From NCBI GenBank assembly GCA_004802725.1, contig SGPM01000578.1:607-11292 (forward strand): a DNA stretch of 10,686 nt, written 5' to 3'. Shown piece after piece: positions 1-8,109 of this stretch (positions are counted from its first letter, which is position 1; every line of letters starts with the position of its first letter). Source of the stretch: Antrodiella citrinella (lineage: Eukaryota; Basidiomycota; Agaricomycetes; Polyporales; Steccherinaceae). The notes below the pieces were generated by a model. The model was not told where the DNA came from, searched no databases, and was given only the letters and a program-made list of their open reading frames with translations. The translations under genes and the position numbers were made by a program.

Positions 1-117
1 ANNGNNNNGGTNGAACANCACCGCCTGAACTGTTCGAGGTCGTTAGGAGAGTCCGTCAAGCGAATTGTGAGACAGCCGTCTATTTTGTCCACTTCATCGG
101 GCGACAAAGATAGAATA

Positions 118-145
118 CAGTNTAGACTNGGTCNTTGTCCCACCC
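118..145 (+). repeat. Left terminal inverted repeat of the MITE
   Basis: This 28-bp end matches the reverse complement of 770-797 at every determined base. N at 122, 129 and 134 correspond to G, C and C in the right end. It contains a CNTTGTCCCA core at 133-142. Confidence 0.9.
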
Positions 146-161
146 TCAGTCCTTGTCCCAG
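145..161 (+). repeat. Subterminal repeat, left copy
   Basis: This 17-nt sequence (CTCAGTCCTTGTCCCAG) recurs inverted at 583-599 with a single mismatch. It shares its TCCTTGTCCCA core with the terminal repeat, so the left end carries two tandem copies of the motif 18 nt apart. Subterminal repeats of this kind usually mark transposase binding sites; that role is inferred. Confidence 0.75.
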
Positions 162-582
162 AGCGGTTTTCAACACTCTCCGCAGGATTTTCCTCTAAGT
201 GAATACACAGAAATGTTGGTAATGGCTGTGTTATCCTTTGCATAANAAAGAATCAGTGTGCAACAGAAGGAATGTGGTTGGAATGTGGCCGATGAGCCTA
301 AAAACCGGAATTTGAGCGCAATCAAATGGACTGTATTCNCATATGCTTGATTTCCGCCCTGAAAATATCACAGTGTGCAGAACCAACACCAATATATTGC
401 TACTGTACAAAGGATCAGATGGAAATGCCGCGATGGACACATTTACGACGTGAACAATGAAAGACACCTCCAAAGTGTGACAATATGTCGAGAAGATTAG
501 ATTCACAAGGCATGCTAATGTGACGGCCGTCCTATCAGTGACCTGATCGTGCCAAATCCGGTCCATCACAGCACCAATCACG

Positions 583-599
583 CTGGGACAAGGAATGAG
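583..599 (-). repeat. Subterminal repeat, inverted internal copy
   Basis: Inverted partner of 145-161 with 16 of 17 bases matching. It lies 171 bp inside the right terminal repeat, so the inner pair is placed asymmetrically, as if the right side had gained sequence or the left side had lost it. Confidence 0.7.
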
Positions 600-769
600 T
601 TTCGTGGNGTTTTGGCCATTTCAGAAAAACACAATCATAACCATGGGTCCGTNGCAGATGCCTCAGTGCATAGTCTTAAACCCATCAGGGATATATTTAG
701 AAGAACATGTACTACTCAGAAATATGAAAAAATGNGAAGGGACATTTTAATTCACTTCCCGTACTAGGT

Positions 770-797
770 GGGTGGGACAAGGACCGAGTCTACACTG
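770..797 (-). repeat. Right terminal inverted repeat of the MITE
   Basis: Reverse complement of 118-145, followed by the TA target copy at 798-799. It contains TGGGACAAGG at 773-782, the inverted partner of the left core. Confidence 0.9.
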
Positions 798-1005
798 TAC
801 CTTAGTACACCTGTTNAAGATACGCNGAAGCGGAAGAAAGTCACGATGGGAACCATACTCAATCAGGATACACACCTTGAAACTNATATTACCAACTACA
901 AGAATGCCTTAAACCACACGGCACTACGCCGGTAAACAGCTGGGCAAGCATCCGGCCTCCTCTTTGACCTGAGAATTTTCGCTTCTTGCCTTGAGAACCC
1001 GCCAT

Positions 1006-1290
1006 TGCGCAGTATACAGACAGCAACAGTGTGATCAGGTAGAATGTGGTTCTGATATCCAGTCAGAAAGAAANAAAGTGTGGATGTTGTCAACGAGGAA
1101 GATGCACAACCGTTACAGTCATGGGTAACACTTACACGGCTGTCACATAGCGCGTCGGGCACGACCCAGGGTAAGGGATGTTGCATGACAGTTACATGCT
1201 GATTGGTATACGTGTTATAGAACAATACCACTGAAATTGTACAAGGATCAGAACCGTCCACGGCGAAGAAAAGTAGAGACAAGTACCTCT
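1006..1290. other. Spacer between the two BTB relics
   Basis: These 285 bases separate the end of the right BTB copy from the start of the left copy and would hold the left copy's promoter. I see no convincing TATA box, repeat or gene here. A 128-codon minus-strand frame (1282-896) crosses the spacer, but only its tail overlaps a BTB-like segment; the rest has no recognisable motif. Confidence 0.4.
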
Positions 1291-2416
1291 CTACCTAGCC
1301 CCCTCGTCCGAGGCAGCGACAGGTAAATCGAAATATTCGTTCAGCTCGCCCTAGGTCACGAGGCGTTCTCGGACATGCGACTCCCGAGCAAGTTGCAAAC
1401 AGACCTGACAGTATCAATGTAAGCTTGGTAGTTCAAACAGGTGATCGTGATCCAACAAAGCGTCCGTGGATAGTATCGGATGCTCCGCATAAAGAAAACT
1501 CATGATTTTGCGTGTCGCAAATTTCCCCTGTAACACACCCAGGATGTGGTATCAGAGTAATCCAGCCAAAGGTTCGCCTGACCGCCTCCATAAGAGAACT
1601 CAGTCCCAATAGACACTGTACAAGATCGTCCTCCGACAGCCTCCACTCGTTCCCAAGGTCATCCCTGTAGCCCTTCACCAGGTCGGCTTGATGTAACTGT
1701 GCACATGCATAGAAGGCACTCGGTAGCAGAGAATCCAGGCCAAAGGTTCGTGCAAGGTTTACGACAGCTATGCAGTTGTCCTTCCTTATCGACATCAAAG
1801 CCGTTGCATATCCCACGTTCCCGTCGTCGGCCTGCATCGACGTATCGATGCAAGTATAGGCAGAGACAAAGTTCACCAGTTCTTCCGGAAAGCATGACTG
1901 CAGACGGCGGACAGCCTCTTCACGGACATGATCGACTTGGTATTTGGAGCCGTTGCCGAAACTTGCTGGAAGGTGAGGACGTTGACATTCGAGAAAAACC
2001 CATGGCGTCCGGTAAGCCATAGAAAAGAATAGATCGCGAAACAATTCGTTCAATTTTGTGATATGCAGTACGTTGCACCCAAAATGCATGTCAGGTCGCT
2101 CGGTGACTCCGAAAGACGTACCACTGGACAGCTATCTACGGTCTCGACATCCGGTGGTTGGGGCAAAGTGAACATATCACGGAAGACTTCAGAGTTTTGA
2201 GACGGAACTCCTCGGTAAACCTGCGTGCATAAGATGAACCAACGGAATATATGAGTTCAACAAGACGTGACTGACTTTGAAGGATGTATCTTCGGCCACA
2301 AGCAAAATGTTGCCGTGGTCAAACCAGACGTCACCATGCTTCGAATTCTCATTCGTGTTCCAATTCATTGTCTCCACCTTAGCGATTTTGCGTTTCTTTG
2401 CCTGAGGTGTGGTCAT
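1291..2416 (-). pseudogene. BTB/POZ domain protein relic, right copy
   Basis: Exon 1 (2416-2276) encodes MTTPQAKKRKIAK then GDVWFDHGNILLVAEDTSFK. A 55-nt intron (2275-2221, GTCAGT to GCAG) joins in phase to VYRGVPSQNSEVFRDMF and CPVVRLSESPSDL, the BTB core. That frame stops at TGA 2052-2050 but still shows FFSNVNVLTFQQVSA further on. After a frame change near 1955 comes KYQVDHVREEAVRRL, then CIAVVNLARTFGLDSLLP, DLVKGY and WRLSEDDLVQCLLG, the usual C-terminal half. A second frame change near 1435-1480 is needed for VCLQLARESHVRERLVT (with TGA at 1416 and TAG at 1353) and ELNEYFDLPV, ending at 1293-1291. The total span fits the 300-350 residues usual for this family. BTB domains mediate protein-protein contacts and often recruit cullin-3 ligases; the role of this fungal family is unknown. 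Possibly transcribed, but not as one intact protein. Confidence 0.8.
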
Positions 2417-2477
2417 TGGGCTGGGTGTTGTTTGTAATGAGAGATGCGAGCAGAGACCGGCGGATATGGCAGTGGCA

Positions 2478-2581
2478 GTGACACCGGCTCACACAAAAGG
2501 TCTGTCACGCTATCGTTGCAAGTGACTGTTTCCGTGACGGGACGCGGCCATGCCACTGCCGACGGTGACACTGTCAGTGAC
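2478..2581. promoter_or_regulatory. Cluster of six GTGAC/GTCAC motifs upstream of the right BTB relic
   Basis: GTGAC occurs at 2478, 2522, 2534, 2565 and 2577, and GTCAC at 2504: six sites in 104 bp, where chance would give about 0.2. Four of the six extend to GTGACA on one strand. The cluster sits 62-165 bp upstream of the ATG at 2416 (minus strand), a normal promoter distance in fungi. It ends in a palindrome, ACTGTCAGTGACAGT (2570-2584), and a ten-base inverted pair (2468-2477 and 2551-2560) spans most of it. TGAC is a half-site for bZIP-type factors; the actual binding protein is unknown. It could also be the remnant of a repeat element. Confidence 0.45.
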
Positions 2582-2584
2582 AGT

Positions 2585-4884
2585 ACTGCGGCTGGGCTTG
2601 AATCTGCGTGATCACAACGAAACGAAACTTATGTACGTGGGCAGTTCTGAAAATGCGTTTTCAAGCACTGATGCTACCATTCCAACATGCACTAGCTCTT
2701 CTGTGTACAGTGTACTTGACACCATATTCGTTACGGGTGTCGTTACAAAACGGGCTACGCAGGCGTGCTTCATTGTGGACTAGTGCAACCGTATAGCCAA
2801 CTTGAAGGGTAACTCAGACACTGTTACTCTTGCATACACTCACTGGCAGGTCGCGTAATCAGACAACTTTTACTAGATGGGCCATCAGGTCATCTTCATA
2901 AAGAAATGTCAGAAAGGCTGTCGCGGCTGGTCAGCCTTTCATTGGATAGGGTCATACTTAGACCTTAGGACGTGCCAAGCAACAAGGTCTAACCTGCATT
3001 GACTGCCGGTTAGGCTCTCAATTCGTGAATGGGTGCTTTCAACACTTGTAAGTCAAGATTTTCGTTCACTCGTTTTCGCGCAGTCGTGACTCCATAAACT
3101 TACCTCGACAACGCTCAGACACCTCTCTCGGAGACGAACGCTATCTTTGAGCCGGAGAAGACGGGCGGGTCGGAACTTTACCCGTCCGCCTCTTCTCCTG
3201 TCGAAGGCCTCTCTATCTGCCTTTGAGAATGTTCAAATTGTACTGGCACCGTGGTCTCAGCAAGGGACCGCCAGTGTAGGCAGGACTCAACCACGTCAGG
3301 ATCCGTACATGGACGGTCACTTGACCTCCGGAAATGAAGATCATTCGTACTCAATGCCCGGTGACGTCACGAGGAGGTTCTCCTTACGTTCTGTGAGTCC
3401 CTTGTCTTGTCTGGCGAAATACGCATACAGATCCAATGTTCCACATCAGTGCGGTTGCACCAGAACGAGATAGTGCGACGCAATTAGTTGCATGGCCTGC
3501 TGGTATATCAACATGGTGGGTCGTTTCCATTCTGTGGCTGCACCATCATGTTGGTGAGTTTCGTCTCAAGTATTTGCCCTAATCCTAGATACTTCAGGCT
3601 GTCTTTACGTATCGTAAAGCTCGAAATCGCCTCGGACAACTAGGTTTCTATATCGGCGCAGAACCAAGATGTCGACACCCACGAAGAAGTAGCGAAATTC
3701 TCTCATTTATGACTTGTACGTTCGCAATTCCCTATCGCGGTAGATCATGGCTAGTTTTCAAGCCATCTCTGTGGTTCCTCGCCGGTCATCTTTCATCATC
3801 AACACGATCGCTGGACAATTATTTGACCATGAGTGTATCATGAAGATAATTGCCCCCGCGAGGTTCTCCAGCGGCTCCGAGTCTACGTGTTCTGGAAAGC
3901 ATGGTAGTGTGATGGCAGAATACGAGATTCTACGCCGTCCGCTCCAGAGCAGGAACGGTTAGAGGCCTCTTCACGGCTCATCCTCGCCAGCAGTCACGGA
4001 TATCGTTCAACTTGCTGACCCTGAAGATCCCCGGCATGACAGGCGGCGAGTCTCCAAGTAGCGCAAATACTCGATTGACTGGCTCGGTCCTATGGAAGCG
4101 CGAGGCGCGACCCCTCTCTTGGGCAAGGTTTCGGAATGGTGGGATGCACCCAGCCGATCCCTATGAGCCCGTTTGGCCGTGCTGAACGGTCCATCAGTGC
4201 ATTCCCGCTGCATCGTGCTGCTTTGGCTTCCGGTCGATTCCCCTACATCGGTGTGCAGCGGTAGCTCACCGTTCTCCACATCTCACGTATGACCGGGCTA
4301 CCGGAAAACACATGCCTTTTGGAGCCTTTTACCCCAGTACCTTACCCCACATCCCCTCGTTTGGATCAATGCAACGCATTGTCAGGGGTTCTGGGGTGAG
4401 TCTGCGGATCTGGGTTTGCCCGTTGATCGCCCCATACAAGCTCGTGGCACTTAGTTATGTCAAATACTTCTATGTATCATTGGTTGTTGCCCGTCAGTAC
4501 GGTCATAGATAAACGTGCGTCATATATTTCCTTCCCATCTACCTGCTAATACAGTTTGTGTGTCTTTAGCATGCTGAATTTTGAATGCCTAGCGTAATCT
4601 GTCTCGATAAGCTTCTCGCCCGGGGGCCCAAGATGAAAGTGAAGTCGAATCAATATACAAAGCCCTTGATCATCTAGCCGGGATATACCCGCTTCTCGCT
4701 CCATATGCTGCACCTCTCTTCCCCATCTTCCACTGGCGAGCCCTCTGCGTTCTTCAGATTTTCGGGTCTTTTGGTGATTGGCAGCTTCACTGTCCGTCCT
4801 GTGCGGTCCGTCCTCACCCGCAACGAAAGTAGAAGATGTTCCATTCTCCATCGCAGACGCCACATTGGCCATCGTTCTCAATAA
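2585..4884. other. Region with no recognisable gene
   Basis: About 2.3 kb in which neither strand gave a protein family I recognise. The longest open frames (plus 3147-3473, 108 codons; minus 4881-4546, 111 codons; minus 4279-4007, 90 codons) have no clear motif and no convincing splice partners. Base composition is near 50% GC, lower than in the bHLH gene. It may hold decayed genes or transposon debris. The only local structure I can support is the hairpin at 3154-3198. Confidence 0.5.
3154..3198. repeat. Imperfect inverted repeat (hairpin)
   Basis: GGAGAAGACGGGCGGGT (3154-3170) is followed nine bases later by a sequence (3180-3198) whose complement is the same except for a two-base insertion and one mismatch. 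The stem is GC-rich and would be stable in RNA or single-stranded DNA. No T-run follows it and it lies in no recognised gene, so no function can be assigned. Confidence 0.6.
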
Positions 4885-6768
4885 TCGTGCGCGCGGGTCT
4901 TGCAGTACCAGCGGGACGTAATACCCACAACTCGTTCCTCACTAGCGCAGACGGAAGAACGGGGCTGCGTCTCATTGTCAAATCCCATGCTCGCTCCCAC
5001 CCATTCCCGCTCCAAAACGGTTCGTCCTGGCGCCCAACTTTGTACTATGAGTGAGGTAAGTGACGACCCCTCCTGTGTCAATTAACTGGTTCTTGAGCGT
5101 CGCGGTAGAAGTACTGATTGCGTTTTCTGTTTCTTCTCCAATGCAGCATCTGCGTGCAGTGTGGGGTTTTTCGGAGCTTACACGCTCCTACGAGACCACG
5201 GGCGACAGAGAACCCGGCACGCAGGGTCCCCGGTCCCGCAATGGCTCTTCAATTCCGGTGTTCTTGCCATGTCTCTGGGTATCTCCCTGGGAACTGCACG
5301 GTGTATCGTCCAGTGTTCATTCGTGCCAAAGCAACACACGGAGAGAACGCATTCGTCGTACCGTTTAATGGTTCCGTAAACGGAGGCTGGGCAACGGATG
5401 AACATGACATCCTACTGACGTCGCCGGTTTCGTAGAGACCCCTCTAGGCCAACAGGCCGTTACATCGACACGGATCTTGGCACGATATCTCGTTCCCCAC
5501 TTTCCTCCAACGATTATCCATCAAATAGGAGCGTCCACATTTTACGTACGTATCTTGTTTCTGAACTCTCTCAGGGAACAAGCAAGCGCAGCTCACTGTC
5601 AGTGCATACGTCGTTCAAGCGAGCTGCTATGTCATGCATGCGTCTCCCTTGTTCGATTCGAATCGTTCTGACCGTGACGGCTGACGCGTTGAAGGGGGCA
5701 AGACGACGGTCGTTCGCGCGCCGAGCCTATGTCTTTGTCAATCTTCGCGTGGGAGATTGGCACTTGAAAAAAGCACGACGGTGGCCGGCGGGAGATGCTG
5801 TCTTTCAAACGCTTGAACGCAATGCACCTGTAAGGCAAGCTGCATTTCACATTCCAACATACTCAATCTAACCTGACGCTGGTTCGGTCTGACACAGGAG
5901 ACTCTGAGACCCAGGATCCGTTGCCCGCAGGGTATTGCTACAACGCTACGCTCTAAAAAACGCAGCAACACCGCCTCATCTTCTCGAATGCAGAGAAGGG
6001 GGCAGTGAGTGGATACACACCGTGGGACAGATTTGCCCAACCTTCTCCCCTCTTTGCCTCCGATGTCGGAACGGAGGATATCGAACCATTTCGCTGTCTG
6101 CGCTGTCATAGGTCAATCACACGGACCACGGTGAGTGAAGAGGAGAGAGGTTCTTGTCGGCGGAGGTCCTCAGGTCTTTTGTATGTGACTCACCTTTTGT
6201 TCGTCGTTTTCTGTAGAATCCGATCTGGATACTGCAAGTGCGCTCGACTGATCTCACTGTGAAGAAATCCACTGCGAAATCCCTCACTAACATGACCGAA
6301 GGCACCCGGGCGCGCCTCCCCACAGACCCTCAGGCCTCATCATCAGAAGCCTCACCCCCGAGTTGCACGGTTTCCTCAGGCTCACGTTATTTCAATGATT
6401 TCACATGCGGCCTAGGCTTGATTCTATCGTGCCATCAGAGATCAAGCATACGGATTACAATCGACATCGGGAGAGGGGTGGCTGATTGGCATGTACAATG
6501 ATGATGATGTCGATGCGCGCACGACGCTCAGGCTCGATGCTTCACGGCACGGGCACGCGGTTGAGGCGTGGTCGCTGAAGCACGCGAGGGAGGTCTCCGT
6601 GCCAAATGTATTCGGTGAGTGTGTTTGCATTGTTGTCAATTGAATTTTGCAATGACTTCATTGCTGAGAAGCGACCCTCCTCCTCCGTTAGCGAAGCTGC
6701 GACGACGACGATCCACCCTAACCTCAAGCGAAAAAAATGCATCTGAAACGCACCAGGCCCAGCGCTGA
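4885..6768 (+). CDS. Candidate multi-exon gene of unknown function, possibly decayed
   Basis: No product recognised. Short open blocks join through introns of basidiomycete size. The proposed exons are 4885-5050, 5147-5375, 5436-5545, 5603-5829, 5898-6004, 6112-6130, 6217 to about 6420, about 6440-6614 and 6692-6768. The best introns are 5376-5435 (60 nt, CTGAC before TAG), 5546-5602 (57 nt, GTACGT), 5830-5897 (68 nt, CTGACACAG), 6131-6216 (86 nt, GTGAGT, T-rich end, TGTAG) and 6615-6691 (77 nt, GTGAGT, pyrimidine tract, TAG); phases agree at each. Exon 2 has a mildly hydrophobic stretch (LFNSGVLAMSLGISLG). Exon 4 has IRIVLTVTADALKG, faintly like a C2-domain start. The penultimate exon reads EGWLIGMYNDDDVDARTTL with GC-rich third positions. 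Exons near 6420-6440 sit in different frames without a good donor, so a one-base error or decay is likely. The start codon is not identified. The 6005-6111 intron may not be real, because that frame is open from 5957 to 6130. Confidence 0.28.
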
Positions 6769-8109
6769 TCACAGTGGACCCACACCAGCCTACGTCTCTG
6801 AACAGCGGCACGTTTCATAACAACCCCGCCCTGACGTCTGACACCACCGCTGATATGGACCCACAAACCGGTCTGCAGACCGCCGACTCCAACGTTGTTC
6901 CCGAGACTCATCCGCGGTAGCAACGAACGCTCCACGCACTGGGCCGGGGGGTCGCCGGTCAGCTGCTACCTGAAACGACGAGCCCGTCCACCACTCTTGA
7001 TGAAAAACACGCCATCATGCATCATGCATCCCCCTCACCCTTCCATTCCAAATCTCCTGTTATCGCTCCCTTCATCTCTATCATCTTGGGAGTTTCTGCG
7101 CGTCCGCGATTTTTCCTTCCCTCTGATCATGAATGATAACCGACTCACCGTTTACGGTGTCCAAGAATTGAACGTTGAACAGCAAGGTGTAATCGATCGA
7201 CGCGGGTGGGTGGGAGGCGTGCAATTGAGTTTTGGGCACCGTCGTCATCGTGGTTTTTTTTCGCTTTTGACTTTATGGTCGTGTGCGCATGTCCTCGGCT
7301 CAGCTGACCTCGATAGGTGGGTAGGGTTGATTTGCGTCATTTGCTTGGTATGTCGTAGGTGTAGCTTTGAGAAATTTATATGTAGTACGTCTGTTTTTTG
7401 CCGTTTGTCGTATGGAAGAACAGAAAGAGAGATGACTTGGACGTCGGTTTCAGAAGATCCTAGCTTATCATACACGGTTGGCTTAGCTGCCCGTATTACT
7501 TACAAGAGAGGTAGAAATGACGAGAGGAAAAGACAGAACCAGGACCAAAATGCGCATCAGTGGATGTGCGCCGAGAAAGTCGGGAAGAAAGAGGTGTCAA
7601 AGGGCGCAGAATAGCGCAAGAAGGATGGTGTGCGCCATGCGAACATCACGATAGACAATATAGGCCACGAAAAGAAGGAGAGAGAAGTAAAGGCAGGAAA
7701 AGTAAACAAAAAGCACTACTTTGTTACAAACTTTTGTGGAGATTCAGCTCGGCCAATCGGTCGGAGATCATGGGGAGGAAAAGACTTGAGAGATAAGACT
7801 GATAGATCAGGATGAAGATGGGTGGGGGAGGGTAAGGACAGGCGGGAGGGTGTTTCGTTCGTGTCTCGCGTGTGGGGGGGACGTGGGGTGGTCATGCTCT
7901 GCACGTAGGACGCACGACTGGTTCCGTGCGGGGGGTATCGCGGGAGGGCACATGTCGTCGTCGTCTTCGTCGTGGTCGTGCAGGGGGGAAAGGGCATCAG
8001 GAGACCGCCATACCGCGGTCCACCCCTCCTCTTCCAATCATCCCGAAAAAATCCATTTTTGTTCGAAGCGTTCCTTCGTATCGTCTGCTTCTTCCGGTGC
8101 AGCGCGTCA
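6769..8109. other. Intergenic region left of the bHLH gene
   Basis: This stretch should contain the 3' end of the bHLH transcript (minus strand) and the 3' flank of the plus-strand candidate. A plus-strand frame with GC-rich third positions (6747-6917, SLNSGTFHNNPALTSD and following) ends at TAG 6918, and the same frame is open again to 7134; it may be lost coding sequence of the upstream candidate. An independent 239-codon frame spans 6895-7614. From about 7240 to 7400 the plus strand is T-rich, and 7650-7800 is A/G-rich. I see no RNA gene. A short CATCATGCAT direct repeat lies at 7013-7029. Confidence 0.4.

Larger units (their letters stand above)
118..797. mobile_element. Non-autonomous TA-inserting DNA transposon (Tc1/mariner-pogo type MITE), 680 bp
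   Basis: The ends are perfect 28-bp inverted repeats beginning CAGTNTAGACT (118-145) and ending with its complement (770-797); only the three N in the left copy are undetermined. Both ends are flanked by TA (116-117 and 798-799), the target duplication expected of Tc1/mariner-superfamily elements, and the CAGT start is common among them. Inside are a second inverted pair (145-161 and 583-599) and four copies of the TTGTCCCA core, likely transposase contacts. No DDE transposase frame is visible; the longest open frame (minus, 581-231, 116 codons) is not recognised. It must have been mobilised in trans. Removing it with one TA rejoins the BTB frame of the host pseudogene in phase. Confidence 0.88.
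1..1005 (-). pseudogene. BTB/POZ domain protein relic, left copy, split by a transposon and cut by the window edge
   Basis: Reading from 1005 down, an ATG opens MAGSQGKKRKF, a Lys/Arg-rich start like that of the neighbouring BTB copy. Two frame changes follow before the BTB pieces VWFK (919-908) and VVGN-SFK (899-876). An intron fits at 875-811 (65 nt, GTGTGT to AACAG). Exon 2 then reads VY-stop-G (810-800, TAA at 804-802), is interrupted by the mobile element at 797-118, and resumes as ILSLSPDEVDKIDGC and RLTDSPNDLEQF down to the window start. Members of this basidiomycete BTB family normally carry about a dozen more residues (the S-E-V-F-R-D-M-F stretch) between GILS and LSP; these are absent. 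Two frame shifts, a stop, an internal deletion and an insertion make this a pseudogene. The C-terminal part lies outside the window. The family is recognised from memory of its motifs, not from a search. Confidence 0.65.

Noticed and set aside
231..581. 116-codon minus-strand frame inside the MITE as a possible transposase
   Set aside because: It is too short, contains N-derived unknown residues, and shows no DDE/D catalytic pattern or helix-turn-helix.
3661..3694. Minus-strand FFVGVDILV, faintly like the YVDD box of a copia reverse transcriptase
   Set aside because: One short match with stops on both sides and no other reverse transcriptase, integrase or LTR signal.
5118..5435. Alternative plus-strand frame of 105 codons (ending DEHDILLTSPVS)
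   Set aside because: It overlaps the 60-nt intron 5376-5435 and has no phase-compatible continuation; the frame used in the candidate gene joins cleanly. The choice remains uncertain.
5650..5667. GTTCGATTCGAATCG, resembling a tRNA T-loop
   Set aside because: It is a simple palindrome; no acceptor, D or anticodon stems can be formed around it.
7955..7980. Short TCG-rich triplet run
   Set aside because: Only a few imperfect repeats; ordinary low complexity, with no CRISPR-like spacing anywhere in the window.
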